Positions 1 to 8,377 of a DNA stretch of 64,000 nucleotides are shown one piece after another. Location of the stretch: assembly GCA_011523735.1 (NCBI GenBank), contig WTGB01000155.1, positions 21,785-85,784 on the forward strand. The letters are read 5' to 3'. The notes beneath the pieces were generated by a model that worked only from the letters and a program-made list of their open reading frames with translations, made no database searches and was not told the origin of the DNA. Position 1 is the stretch's first letter; the number at the start of each line of letters is the position of its first letter. The position numbers and the translations under genes are program-made. This DNA is from Chloroflexota bacterium. Lineage in GTDB: Bacteria; Chloroflexota; Anaerolineae; Aggregatilineales; Phototrophicaceae.

Positions 1-618
1 CCCTTTGGGTATCGATTGAATGCCGGCGCGAATAGTTTCAGACATATAAGCGCCATAGGTCGCGCCTAGAGCGACAATCGCCGTCATCGGCGAGCTGCCC
101 CGCCAGATAATGTCCGGAATTTCCGAATTCCCGAGCAAATCCCGCAGGCTCACCAGAACGGCGTCATTGAGCACATCGCGCAGCGCCGGCACAATGATAA
201 AAGCCGTCACCAATAATACGATCAGAATCGGAATGCCGCGCATCACATTGACGTAGACCGTGCAAACGTTGTAGATGGCAATGCGCGAGACGCGCAGCAC
301 TGCCCGGCTTAGCGTCTGTCGCGATTGCGGGGGATCGGGCGGATTCGAGCGGATGATGCCCACGACCATCGCCAATAATAGCGCCGATGCGTAAGACGTG
401 ACGCTGACGAAGAGCGTCATAATCAAGCCTTCGATCAACTGCCCGAAGATATTCGAATAAACGGAATCCGTCAGGATGCTGAAAGCCAGCAGAATGCCAA
501 GCAGCACCAGAAACAGAAACCAGTAGGGAAATGTATAAAGCCGGGCATAGCGCATCGCCCGCCCGCGTGATTCGGCGACGATCTCGTCCAAGTTCGGTTC
601 AGCGTGCTGCGAAGCCAT
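1..618 (-). CDS. Amino-acid ABC transporter permease (3' end cut by window edge)
   Basis: This is an inner-membrane permease of the polar amino-acid ABC transporter family (HisM/GlnP type). It opens with ATG at 618 and stays open for 206 codons to base 1, so the C-terminus lies outside the window. A hydrophilic N-terminus of about 28 residues is followed by hydrophobic segments near residues 30-50, 62-90 and 125-146. The last visible residues, AYMSETIRAGIQSIPKG, are the start of the family's cytoplasmic EAA loop that contacts the ATPase. It lies downstream of, and on the same strand as, the duplicated binding protein, with an intercistronic hairpin between them. The substrate is inferred to be an amino acid from the binding protein; the ATPase is not in the window. 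Confidence 0.9.
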   Translation of the reverse strand, partial: MASQHAEPNLDEIVAESRGRAMRYARLYTFPYWFLFLVLLGILLAFSILTDSVYSNIFGQLIEGLIMTLFVSVTSYASALLLAMVVGIIRSNPPDPPQSRQTLSRAVLRVSRIAIYNVCTVYVNVMRGIPILIVLLVTAFIIVPALRDVLNDAVLVSLRDLLGNSEIPDIIWRGSSPMTAIVALGATYGAYMSETIRAGIQSIPKG

Positions 619-653
619 AAGGTATCCTTGGCAATCTTGTCTCGTTAAATGCA

Positions 654-683
654 AAGTGGGACAGGGCTACCCCCATCCCACTT
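654..683 (-). other. Intercistronic hairpin between binding protein and permease genes
   Basis: The perfect inverted repeat AAGTGGGA / TCCCACTT (654-661 and 676-683) encloses a smaller GGG-CTA-CCC stem. No T-run follows it on the minus strand. It sits 41 bases after the binding-protein stop codon and 36 bases before the permease start. Hairpins here are known in other ABC operons to stabilise the upstream message or limit read-through, giving excess binding protein. That role is inferred. Confidence 0.55.
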
Positions 684-723
684 CGATAGATATACAAATT
701 AGCTGCGCTTGCGATCAGGCGTT

Positions 724-2208
724 TTAAGCGTCCGCGCCAAACCACTTGTCATTGATAGCTTGCAGCGAACCGTCCGCCATCATGCTTTCCAGCGCCGCGT
801 TAAACGGTTCAACCAAGTCTGAGCCCTGCGGGTAGATGAAACCAAGCTGCTCCTTCGTCAGTTCTTCCGGCAGCAGCTTGATCTTGTCGGCATTCAAGCC
901 GGTATAGCCTTGGCCAGCCACATCATCAATAACGACCGAATCGACATCGCCGCTGATCAATGCCTGAACGGCAAAGCCAAATTCGCCGTAAGCGACGATG
1001 CGATCCTCGGATACTAGACCGGAGGCCGCTTCAAAGTTGGTGGTCGCCACTTGTACGCCGATGATGAAATCGCCGGCGACAAAGTCATCGACGCTGGCAA
1101 AGCGATCTTCACCGACGCGCACCATCATCTTCTGCGATAGGTCAATATAGCCTATCGAGTAATCGACGATCTTCGCCCGCTCTTCGGTGATGGTGATGCC
1201 GTCCGCCGCCATGTCGTATTCGCCATTTGAGACCGCGACGATCATACCTTCCCAGCTGGTTTCGATGAAATCCAGCGCACAATTCAGCAGTTCGCAGATC
1301 AGGCCCAGCGTGTCGTAGTCCCAGCCGACCGCTTCGCCCGTTTCCTCGTCGATGACATTGAAGGGCATGTAGGCATTCTCGACCGCTACGGTGACGACGC
1401 GTCCGTCAAGATCCGGCAGCATCATGCCCTCTTCTTCTTCAGCGCCGAACCACTTGTCGTTGATGGCTTGCAGCCGGCCGTCAGCCATAATGGCTTCCAG
1501 CGCCGCGTTGAAAGGCTCGACCAGGTCCGACCCCTGCGGATAGATAAAGCCGAGCTGCTCCTTGGTCAATTCATCTGGCAGCAGCTTGATCTTATCGGCG
1601 TTCAAACCGGTGTAGCCCTGCCCGGCGACATCATCAATGACTACCGCATCCACATCGCCGCTGATCAAAGCCTGAACAGCAAAACCAAACTCGCCATAAG
1701 CGACGATACGATCCTCAGATACTAGACCGGAAGCCGCTTCGAAATTGGTGGTGGCCACTTGGACGCCGATGATAAAATCGCCCGCGACAAAGTCGTCGAC
1801 ATCGGCAAAGCGATCTTCATCGACCCGCACCATGAATTTCTGTGACAGATCAATATAGCCCATAGAGTAATCGACGATCTTCGCCCGCTCTTCGGTGATC
1901 GTTATGCCATCGGCGGCCATATCGTACTCCCCATTTGAGACGGCGACGATCATGCCTTCCCAACTGGTTTCGATGAAGTCCAGTTCACAATTCAACAGCT
2001 CGCAGATGAGGCCCAGCGTGTCGTAATCCCAGCCGACCGCTTCGCCCGTTTCCTCGTCGATCACATTGAAGGGCATGTAGGCATTCTCGACCGCCACCGT
2101 GACCACCCGCCCTTCAAGATCCGGCAAATGGCCATCCGCCATGACAACTGTGAATGGCAATGCCGCTAACAACACTACCAACATAATAAGTTTCTTCATT
2201 GAACCCAT
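724..2208 (-). CDS. Amino-acid ABC transporter substrate-binding protein with two tandem binding domains
   Basis: This is an exported solute-binding protein of the polar amino-acid family (SBP_bac_3), about 494 residues, roughly twice the usual size. A signal peptide ([20 protein letters not shown]) is followed by two full domains of about 230 residues. They differ at about 11 positions and are joined by the acidic linker EEEEGMM. Both carry the family pattern ([15 protein letters not shown] near the domain start, [16 protein letters not shown], and the closing AINDKWFGA). GTG at 2214, ATG at 2208 and ATG at 2199 are possible starts. ATG 2208 is chosen because GGAGGG ends five bases upstream. 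The permease gene follows on the same strand. The ligand cannot be read from the sequence, but the acidic/polar amino-acid class is likely. Confidence 0.92.
   Translation of the reverse strand: MGSMKKLIMLVVLLAALPFTVVMADGHLPDLEGRVVTVAVENAYMPFNVIDEETGEAVGWDYDTLGLICELLNCELDFIETSWEGMIVAVSNGEYDMAADGITITEERAKIVDYSMGYIDLSQKFMVRVDEDRFADVDDFVAGDFIIGVQVATTNFEAASGLVSEDRIVAYGEFGFAVQALISGDVDAVVIDDVAGQGYTGLNADKIKLLPDELTKEQLGFIYPQGSDLVEPFNAALEAIMADGRLQAINDKWFGAEEEEGMMLPDLDGRVVTVAVENAYMPFNVIDEETGEAVGWDYDTLGLICELLNCALDFIETSWEGMIVAVSNGEYDMAADGITITEERAKIVDYSIGYIDLSQKMMVRVGEDRFASVDDFVAGDFIIGVQVATTNFEAASGLVSEDRIVAYGEFGFAVQALISGDVDSVVIDDVAGQGYTGLNADKIKLLPEELTKEQLGFIYPQGSDLVEPFNAALESMMADGSLQAINDKWFGADA
727..2127 (-). 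repeat. Tandem in-frame coding duplication inside the binding-protein gene
   Basis: The domain-coding segment 1441-2127 is repeated at 727-1419, with a short linker between. About 95 percent of the encoded residues match, but the DNA shows many silent differences (for example in 901-1080 against 1621-1800). The duplication is therefore not recent, or it has been held by selection on the protein. Confidence 0.9.
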
Positions 2209-2369
2209 TTGCACCCTCCATCAAATCCAGGCTTCGTGGTCGTCGAATTGCAATTGCGCCCTGAGTTTAACACTGATTCAATCAAAGTCCTAGAGATTCA
2301 CAGCTATTTGGAAATCCCGCCAATGTCGACTATCATCAAGATTTAGTGAGAGAAAAGGAAATTATCGCG

Positions 2370-3197
2370 ATGATTGAATTAGCCATTTCATCCTGGACAG
2401 TACACGGGGCCTTGGGTGCGCCCTGGTATGAGCCAGACGCCGGGGGCTTGATGATGAACAAAGCCGAGCCACAGCCGGCCGCTTTGACCCTGCTCGAACT
2501 GCCCGCGTTCGTCGCGGCCGAGGGTTTCAAGCTGCTCGAGATATGCAATTTCCACCTGCCGTCCATCGCCGACGAATACTTGGCAGATCTGCGGCGAGCT
2601 TTGGAAGGCAGCGGCGTCACGCTGGTGAACCTGCTCATTGATACCGGCAACTTGTCCTCAGCCGACGAGGCCGCCTGGCGGGGAGATATCGAAGCGGCAA
2701 AAGGCTGGCAAGACATCGCTGTCAAGCTCGGGGCGCAAGGCGTCCGCCTGGATTGCGGCACAGAAGCGCCAAGTCCCGAAGCGATTGAGCGCAGCGTTAA
2801 AGCCTTGCGCGAACTGATCGATTACGGTGCGAGCATCGGTTTGTCCGCCACCACCGAAAATTGGCGCCAGACCAGCGTCGAGAGCGAAAACCTGCTGTCA
2901 ATCATGCAGTCGGTCGATCGCCCGCTCCAGCTCTGCGTCGACTTCGGCAATGCCGCCAAGACCAGCGACAAATACGCCACCATGCGGGCGCTGCTCCCGC
3001 AAGCCACCTCCCTGCACTGCAAAGGCAACTTCACCGGCGATACCCTCGATGTCGCCGAATTTCAGCGCAGCCTGTCGCTCGTGCGCGAAGCCAACTTCGC
3101 TGGTCATGTCGCCTTGATTTATGATGGCACGGACAAGGAATGGGACAAGGTGCTAACTTTGAAAGCGCATGTCGAGCGCGAGTTGCTGCTCGCCTGA
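2370..3197 (+). CDS. Sugar phosphate isomerase/epimerase-like TIM-barrel protein
   Basis: This is a probable xylose-isomerase-like TIM-barrel enzyme of 275 residues (AP-endonuclease 2 family fold). Members isomerise or epimerise sugars and related polyols. The start is taken as ATG 2370, preceded by AAAAGGAA; an in-frame GTG at 2346 is possible but has no ribosome-binding site. Typical features are LLEICNFHLPSI near residue 50, GVRLDCGTEAPS, LSATTENW, the metal-site-like LCVDFGNA and the late SLHCKGNF strand. It is followed after about 50 bases by an FAD oxidoreductase and then, convergently, by galactonate dehydratase, which suggests carbohydrate or sugar-acid catabolism. The exact substrate is unknown. 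Confidence 0.8.
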   Translation: MIELAISSWTVHGALGAPWYEPDAGGLMMNKAEPQPAALTLLELPAFVAAEGFKLLEICNFHLPSIADEYLADLRRALEGSGVTLVNLLIDTGNLSSADEAAWRGDIEAAKGWQDIAVKLGAQGVRLDCGTEAPSPEAIERSVKALRELIDYGASIGLSATTENWRQTSVESENLLSIMQSVDRPLQLCVDFGNAAKTSDKYATMRALLPQATSLHCKGNFTGDTLDVAEFQRSLSLVREANFAGHVALIYDGTDKEWDKVLTLKAHVERELLLA

Positions 3198-3251
3198 TAC
3201 CGACCATCCACGCTAATTACCTACTCATAACGTTGTCCATAGGAGAACGAC

Positions 3252-4397
3252 GTGACTGTTTCACACTGGCAGCGCGCTGAACAAGAGGAACGCGAAGTTG
3301 ACTTCCTGGTGGTCGGGGCCGGTCTGGCTGGTTGCGCCGCCGCCTATATCGCCAAACACGTACACAGCCGCGATGTGGTCATCACCGATGCTCGCGATGT
3401 CGCTCTAGGCGCCAGCGGTCGCAACGCCGGTTTCATGATCAGCGGCCTGGATACCTACTACCACCGCGCCATCGAGTGCTACGGGCACAAGGTCGCTCGC
3501 GAAGTGTGGGCGATGTCCGAGCGCAGCTTCGGCCTCTGGCGCGAATGCATCGAGAACAGCCCCTTCGATGTGCCCATCGACAATTGTGGCTCTATGCTGC
3601 TGGCGGAAACGCAAGCAGAGGCGAAAGAGTTGGAGCTTGCCGCGCGCGCCCTCGATGACGACAAGATCGACATAGAATACTACAGCCGAGATCCCCTCGG
3701 GCGGGGTTATCTTGCCGGCATAGAACAGCCGCTGGACGCCGGTGTTCAACCTTATCTCCTGGTCAAATCAATCATGGCGCAATGCGGCGCGGAATTCATA
3801 CCCAATAACGAACTCTATCGCCTGGTGCATAAGGACAATTATGTGCGGGTCCACACGCGCAAAGTGATTTTCAAAGCGCAGTATGTCATGCTCTGCACCA
3901 ATGCCTACTCACCGAATATCGATCCCTTTTTTTACGGCAAGGTCCTGCCCACGCGCGCCCAGTGCTTCGTCACCGAACCGCTCGATCACGTCCCGGTCCC
4001 CTATTGCGGCTATAGCGACTACGGCTATATGTATTACCGCAGCACCTTTGACGGGCGCTTTCTCTTGGGCGGCGGCCGCAAGCAATTCCGCGACGAAGAA
4101 GACGACACCACCGAAGATCGTCTTAATCCCAAAATCCAAGCCTGGCTGGACGATTACCTCAAGAAATATTTCCCTGACGTGACAGCGCCAGTCGCGCATC
4201 GCTGGAGCGGCATCATGGGCTTTAGCTGCGATGGCTTGCCGCTGGCGGGCACATTGCCGGACCGGTCACGTATCGGTTTCGCCGTCGGCTTCACCGGACA
4301 TGGCTTGGCGCTAGCAGGCGCCACAGCGGAACGCGCAGTGGATAGACTGCTGAACGGCGTTTCGGCTGGCGCGGTGGATGTCTCCCGCTTTGAGTAG
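3252..4397 (+). CDS. FAD-dependent oxidoreductase (DAO family)
   Basis: This is a soluble flavin amine/amino-acid oxidoreductase of the DAO family, 381 residues. The N-terminal Rossmann motif VVGAGLAGCAAAY (about residues 20-32) binds FAD, followed by ASGRNAGFMISG, a typical FAD-contacting segment. The C-terminal GFTGHGLALAGATAERAVDRLL is the family's closing FAD motif. It starts at GTG 3252 with AGGAG ten bases upstream. The gene shares a strand and close spacing with the preceding TIM-barrel gene. Family members oxidise glycine, sarcosine, D-amino acids or similar amines to imines. The substrate here is not determined. Confidence 0.88.
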   Translation: MTVSHWQRAEQEEREVDFLVVGAGLAGCAAAYIAKHVHSRDVVITDARDVALGASGRNAGFMISGLDTYYHRAIECYGHKVAREVWAMSERSFGLWRECIENSPFDVPIDNCGSMLLAETQAEAKELELAARALDDDKIDIEYYSRDPLGRGYLAGIEQPLDAGVQPYLLVKSIMAQCGAEFIPNNELYRLVHKDNYVRVHTRKVIFKAQYVMLCTNAYSPNIDPFFYGKVLPTRAQCFVTEPLDHVPVPYCGYSDYGYMYYRSTFDGRFLLGGGRKQFRDEEDDTTEDRLNPKIQAWLDDYLKKYFPDVTAPVAHRWSGIMGFSCDGLPLAGTLPDRSRIGFAVGFTGHGLALAGATAERAVDRLLNGVSAGAVDVSRFE

Positions 4398-4408
4398 CCT
4401 CAGAGCAA

Positions 4409-5557
4409 TTACCATTCAGCCACCGAACCATCCTTCCGGCGCCAGCGCGGATTCCGCCAGCGAAAAGCATGATCCGATGCCGCGCGCACTTTGTCTTCGT
4501 CAATCTCGATGCCGAGGCCCGGCGCCGTTGGCAGATTGACGAAGCCGTCTTCGTAGTCGAAGACCGATGGATCAGCCAGATAGTCCAGCAAATCAGCCTG
4601 CGTATTGTAATGTATGCCGAGGCTTTGCTCTTGAATCAGCGCGTTATAGGCGACCGCATCCACCTGCAAACAAGACGCCAGCGCGATCGGTCCCAACGGA
4701 CAATGCGGCGCCAACGCCACGTCATAGGCCTCCGCCATCACCGCGATCCGCATCACTTCGGAAATGCCGCCAGCGTGGGAAACATCGGGTTGAATGATGT
4801 CGACACTGCCCTCCGCCAATATCGTTTTGAAATCCCAGCGTGAATACATGCGCTCGCCGGTGGCGATCGGTATCGATGTCGAACGTTTGAGATCCAGCAA
4901 TGACTCATTGTGCATAGGCAGAATCGGTTCCTCGACGAACATCAAGTGATAAGGCTCCAGTTCGCGTATCAGCATCTTCGCCATCGGCTTGTGCACCCGC
5001 CCGTGAAAGTCCACCGCTATGCTGAAGTCCTTCCCGACTTGCTCTCGCACCGATGCCACCCGCCCGACCGCCTCGTCAATATGAGCGAATGTATCCATGT
5101 AATGGACTTCATTCACCGCGCCCATCTTGACAGCCCGCAGTCCCTCCTCCTGTCGCTTCTTCGCCTGCTCGGCGACGTCAGACGGACGATCCCCGCCGAT
5201 GCCGGCGTAGATCTGCACCTTGTCTCGCACCTTGCCGCCCAGCAATTCATATATCGGCACGCCATGATACTTGCCTTTGATATCCCACAGCGCTTGATTG
5301 ACGCCGGCGATCGCGCTCATCATGACCGGTCCCCCACGATAGAAGCGCGCCCGGAATAGTGTCTGCCAGATATCTTCGATCCGCCGTGGGTCCCGCCCCA
5401 GCAGGTAGTCGGACATGTCTTCAACGGCGCCGCGCACCGTGCCCGCCTGCCCCTCGACGATTGGCTCGCCCCAGCCGCTATAGCCGTCGTCGGTCGATAC
5501 TTTCAAGAATAGCCAGCGCGGCGGAACTGTAAAAAGCTCCAACTCAGTGATTTTCAT
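4409..5557 (-). CDS. dgoD: D-galactonate dehydratase (enolase superfamily)
   Basis: This enolase-superfamily acid-sugar dehydratase converts D-galactonate to 2-dehydro-3-deoxy-galactonate in the DeLey-Doudoroff-type pathway. The 382-residue length equals that of E. coli DgoD, and the motifs follow it end to end: MKITELELFTVPPRW at the start, RGGPVMMSAIAGVNQALWDIKG, VDFHGRVHKPMAK (metal Asp and general acid/base His), FVEEP, TGERMYSRWDFK, PDVSHAGGISE, APHCPLGPIALASCLQ and the terminal SVAEW. It is convergent with the FAD oxidoreductase, with an 11-base gap. No dgoK or dgoA lies nearby, so the downstream steps must be encoded elsewhere. Recognition is firm at the family level; a closely related aldonic acid could also be the substrate. 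Confidence 0.9.
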   Translation of the reverse strand: MKITELELFTVPPRWLFLKVSTDDGYSGWGEPIVEGQAGTVRGAVEDMSDYLLGRDPRRIEDIWQTLFRARFYRGGPVMMSAIAGVNQALWDIKGKYHGVPIYELLGGKVRDKVQIYAGIGGDRPSDVAEQAKKRQEEGLRAVKMGAVNEVHYMDTFAHIDEAVGRVASVREQVGKDFSIAVDFHGRVHKPMAKMLIRELEPYHLMFVEEPILPMHNESLLDLKRSTSIPIATGERMYSRWDFKTILAEGSVDIIQPDVSHAGGISEVMRIAVMAEAYDVALAPHCPLGPIALASCLQVDAVAYNALIQEQSLGIHYNTQADLLDYLADPSVFDYEDGFVNLPTAPGLGIEIDEDKVRAASDHAFRWRNPRWRRKDGSVAEW

Positions 5558-5598
5558 CGAGCCTAACCTGTATTCAATTACCCCTATCGGTCACTTGG

Positions 5599-5606
5599 AT
5601 TATAAT
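5599..5606. promoter_or_regulatory. Symmetric -10-like ATTATAAT between dgoD and the antiporter
   Basis: The sequence ATTATAATT contains TATAAT on both strands (plus 5601-5606, minus 5604-5599), in the 94-base gap between divergent genes. It could serve as the -10 element for either gene. No convincing -35 is visible. Confidence 0.4.
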
Positions 5607-5651
5607 TAAGCAATACGCACTAACCAAGCGAATGGAGAAAGGCGGTCGGCC

Positions 5652-7046
5652 TTGAAGCACTCTTGCGGACTCTTTTGTCGGCGTCTGCTTATTCCAACCT
5701 TGCTATTTGGCTTGCTGTTCTTGCAGAGTACCGGAGCAGTCTTCGCCGAGACAAGCGAAGAGCCTAGCGCGGGAGTCAACTCCTTTATCCCGTTGATGTT
5801 CGCTTTGGGCATTATCCTACTGGCGTCGCGCACCGGTGGCGCCATCGCCCGCCGCCTCAATCAACCGCGCGTCCTCGGCCAGCTGATCGTCGGGGTCATA
5901 CTGGGTCCCACCGTGCTCGACATGCTGCACTGGGGCATTCTACAAGGCGTCGACCTGCAGCATACGATCAAAGAATTTGCTGAGCTTGGCGTCCTGCTGC
6001 TCATGTTCAACATCGGCTTGGAAGTGCACCTAAGCGAATTGGTGAAAGTGGGCAAAGTGGCAGTCTTTGCCGGCGTCTTGGGTGTTGTGGCGCCGGTCGC
6101 CTTTACTGTCATCGTGCTAATCCCGACCGGGCATGATTGGTTCCCCGCTCTCTTCGCTGGCGTGACGCTGGCCGCGACCTCCGTCAGCATCTCTGCTCAA
6201 GTCTTGCTGGAGCTGGGCTATCTGCACACCAAAGAGGGAAACGCCCTGCTTGCGACCGCGCTAATCGACGATGTGCTGGCTATCCTCGCAGTCTCATTGA
6301 CCCTGGTCCTAGCCGGCGCAAGCGGCACAGAAGGCGGTGCGGACTTCAGCCAATTGCTCCTCATCATCGTGCAGATGGCCGCCTACATCGTCATCGCATT
6401 CCTGCTCGCCTGGTACGCGCTGCCAAAAGCGCTGGTCTGGATCCAACGGCGTCCACAGCTCTCGCAAGCCTACGGCATACCGATATTCGCTCTAATATGC
6501 GCCTTGCTCTTCGGCTGGTCAGCCGAATATCTGGGCGGCGTCGCGGCGATAACGGGGGCTTTTATCGCCGGCGTCGGTTTGAGCAAGCTGCCCTCGGCCA
6601 GCATGAAACACGAGATAGAGCAGACGATGAGCCACCTGGCATACGTCTTCCTCGTGCCAATCTTCTTCGTCGATGTCGGCCTGGAGACGGATCTCAGCAA
6701 CTTTCCGCTGGAAGCGCTGCCCTTTATGCTCCTGCTTCTGCTGATGGCGGTGATAAGCAAGGTCTTCGGCGCCGGTTTTGGCGCGCGCATGGGCGGCTTT
6801 GACCTGCGCGAATCTCTCCGGGTCGGCGTCTGCATGGTCTCGCGCGGCGAGGTCGGGCTGATCATTATTTCTATTGGCTTGTCGAGCGGCATCCTCGATA
6901 GCGGCAGCGAACTCTACGCGTCGCTCTTTATGGTCATCTTGTTGACAACCGTCCTGACGCCACCCATGGTCCGCTGGGTTTTCCAAGGCAAGAATCAAAA
7001 CGAAATCGCCAATCCCCATCTTGCGGGCGCGGCGACGGGAGACTGA
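5652..7046 (+). CDS. Cation:proton antiporter, CPA2/Kef type
   Basis: This is an integral membrane monovalent cation/proton antiporter of 464 residues with about 12-13 hydrophobic segments after an N-terminal leader-like helix. Diagnostic stretches are QPRVLGQLIVGVILGP (first core helix), LGVLLLMFNIGLEVHL, TALIDDVLAILAVSL (the paired-acidic helix of CPA transporters) and VSRGEVGLIIISIGL near the C-terminus. The length fits the transport domain alone: there is no TrkA-N/RCK regulatory domain. The start is TTG 5652 with AAAGGCGG just upstream. Five bases downstream begins a PII-like gene, which may supply the regulation that the missing RCK domain would otherwise give. Na+ or K+ specificity cannot be read. 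Confidence 0.9.
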   Translation: MKHSCGLFCRRLLIPTLLFGLLFLQSTGAVFAETSEEPSAGVNSFIPLMFALGIILLASRTGGAIARRLNQPRVLGQLIVGVILGPTVLDMLHWGILQGVDLQHTIKEFAELGVLLLMFNIGLEVHLSELVKVGKVAVFAGVLGVVAPVAFTVIVLIPTGHDWFPALFAGVTLAATSVSISAQVLLELGYLHTKEGNALLATALIDDVLAILAVSLTLVLAGASGTEGGADFSQLLLIIVQMAAYIVIAFLLAWYALPKALVWIQRRPQLSQAYGIPIFALICALLFGWSAEYLGGVAAITGAFIAGVGLSKLPSASMKHEIEQTMSHLAYVFLVPIFFVDVGLETDLSNFPLEALPFMLLLLLMAVISKVFGAGFGARMGGFDLRESLRVGVCMVSRGEVGLIIISIGLSSGILDSGSELYASLFMVILLTTVLTPPMVRWVFQGKNQNEIANPHLAGAATGD

Positions 7047-7051
7047 ACAAA

Positions 7052-7435
7052 ATGAAACTGATTATCCTCATCACTTCTAACGTGGAAAATGGTCTGGATG
7101 TCGCCGTTCGCTGGCAAGAGGCCGGCGCGCCCGGCGTCACCGTTCTCAAGAGCTTCGGACTCTACAGCTTGCAGCGCAAGATGATGGGAGATAGTTTGGA
7201 AGTGCCGCTCCATATCGCCAGTTCCATGACCAGCATGATGGCTTATGTGCTGCGCGAGATGGAATTGAACAATCACGTCTTGCTTTCGGTCGTGCCGAAA
7301 GAACTGGTTCCGACGCTGCTGGACGAAGCGCGCGCCGTCATGGGCGACCTGCTCCAGCCAAATAACGGCGTGGCTTTCGTCGTACCGCTCGATGAGGCGA
7401 TTGGCGTCCGCTCGCCCGACAGCGATACCGACTAG
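7052..7435 (+). CDS. PII-like small signalling protein
   Basis: This 127-residue soluble protein has the ferredoxin-like layout of the PII/CutA-like superfamily. A first strand (MKLIILITSNVENGLDVAVRWQ) leads into a helix, a variable T-loop-like segment (about residues 30-60), and a second strand-helix unit ending in GVAFVVPLDEAIGV. The uridylylated PII Tyr signature is not obvious, so it is not a classic GlnB/GlnK. It begins five bases after the antiporter stop codon and is almost certainly cotranscribed. Stand-alone PII-like proteins next to transporters (for example SbtB with SbtA) act as ligand-gated regulators. Regulation of the antiporter is inferred from this context. Confidence 0.65.
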   Translation: MKLIILITSNVENGLDVAVRWQEAGAPGVTVLKSFGLYSLQRKMMGDSLEVPLHIASSMTSMMAYVLREMELNNHVLLSVVPKELVPTLLDEARAVMGDLLQPNNGVAFVVPLDEAIGVRSPDSDTD

Positions 7436-7459
7436 AAGACATAGAATAATATCTCGCTC

Positions 7460-7489
7460 TTGAGCTTGTCACCCGCCATAAGTTATGAT
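7460..7489 (+). promoter_or_regulatory. Promoter of the tRNA-Gln gene
   Basis: TTGAGC (7460-7465) and TATGAT (7484-7489) are separated by 18 bases and end 12 bases before the tRNA. This is a plausible sigma-70-type promoter. Confidence 0.55.
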
Positions 7490-7501
7490 TGCCCTGTCCC
7501 T

Positions 7502-7574
7502 AGGGAAGTAGCTCAATCGGCAGAGCAGGTGCCTTTGGAGCACAAGGTTAAAGGTTCGAGTCCTTTCTTCCCTG
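7502..7574 (+). tRNA. tRNA-Gln (anticodon TTG)
   Basis: A full cloverleaf can be drawn. The acceptor stem AGGGAAG pairs with CTTCCCT. The D arm is GCTC-loop-GAGC. The anticodon stem GGTGC/GCACA (one terminal mismatch) encloses the loop CTTTGGA, giving anticodon TTG. The T arm AAAGG-TTCGAGT-CCTTT is perfect and the discriminator is G73, as usual for glutamine tRNAs. CCA is not encoded. A terminator follows 16 bases downstream. Confidence 0.95.
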
Positions 7575-7589
7575 TCCTCTCAACGCGAT

Positions 7590-7617
7590 GAGCCCGCGCT
7601 GGCGGGCTCTTTGTTTT
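7590..7617 (+). terminator. Intrinsic terminator after tRNA-Gln
   Basis: The perfect 8-bp stem GAGCCCGC / GCGGGCTC has a 4-base loop and is followed by TTTGTTTT, directly behind the tRNA. Confidence 0.9.
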
Positions 7618-7636
7618 CCCGCCCGGCTGGCGCATT

Positions 7637-8371
7637 TCATTCCGATGCTGATGGCGGATGAAAATCGAAAGTCAATATGCTGCGAATCGCCTCATGCGCC
7701 GGCGCGATCGGGCGGATCGGCGCAGCCGCATGCCACAGGCTCGCATCATGAAACAGATAGCTGTCCAGCACTTGTTTCAAGCGAAACGCGGAAAGCAGGT
7801 TTCGCTCATCGTCGTATATCGAGACCTCTCCACCGCGCGCATTGATCAACTCCGCCAAATGCACGCTGACAAATTCCGCGCCATCGCGATGTATGCCTTC
7901 CGGGCTTGGCTGCCCCATTTCGCTCTCATTCGCTCTGACGCGGATTAAGTGCGCCTGCACTTCCCAGTCCCCCGCCCTTGCTGCTTCGTCCAGCGGAAAC
8001 TGACGAAAATCAAAGCGAATCAACTCTCGCAGAAACTCATTCTCAAACGTAGTACCCAACAGCGGTGCGAACTTGCGGATGAAGCCTCCCGTTACACGAT
8101 TGATATCGGCGCTCTGATAGTAGTCTTCATGCGGAAGGCGAGTTAGCGCGCCGCTTGATGGCGCAAAGGAAAAGCGTCCATACCGTCGGAAGCGATACTG
8201 CCCACCGTCGGGCAGGTATTCGTCCGCTGGCAAATCACTGTAATCGATGGAAAGGCTCAGCCAAGCTTGTCGCATCTCATCTGACAGATGTATTTCCTCC
8301 GCGCGCAGCAGGCAGTAACCGGCTGTCCCCAACTCCGCCTCAATATCGCGAGCGCTCCTAATCCCAGCCAT
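7637..8371 (-). CDS. 2-oxoglutarate/Fe(II) dioxygenase, free-amino-acid hydroxylase type
   Basis: This is a 244-residue member of the 2OG-Fe dioxygenase family that includes BsmA and the L-isoleucine 4-hydroxylase of Bacillus. Those enzymes hydroxylate free aliphatic amino acids using 2-oxoglutarate and O2. The iron motif is visible as HRDGAEFVSVHL (His-X-Asp, about residues 161-172), with a distal His in DASLWHAAAPI and an Arg-rich segment after it for 2-oxoglutarate. It is the last gene of a three-gene minus-strand run, six bases after the aminotransferase gene. The context suggests modified amino-acid metabolism. The substrate is not known. Confidence 0.8.
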   Translation of the reverse strand: MAGIRSARDIEAELGTAGYCLLRAEEIHLSDEMRQAWLSLSIDYSDLPADEYLPDGGQYRFRRYGRFSFAPSSGALTRLPHEDYYQSADINRVTGGFIRKFAPLLGTTFENEFLRELIRFDFRQFPLDEAARAGDWEVQAHLIRVRANESEMGQPSPEGIHRDGAEFVSVHLAELINARGGEVSIYDDERNLLSAFRLKQVLDSYLFHDASLWHAAAPIRPIAPAHEAIRSILTFDFHPPSASE

Positions 8372-8377
8372 GATCCG

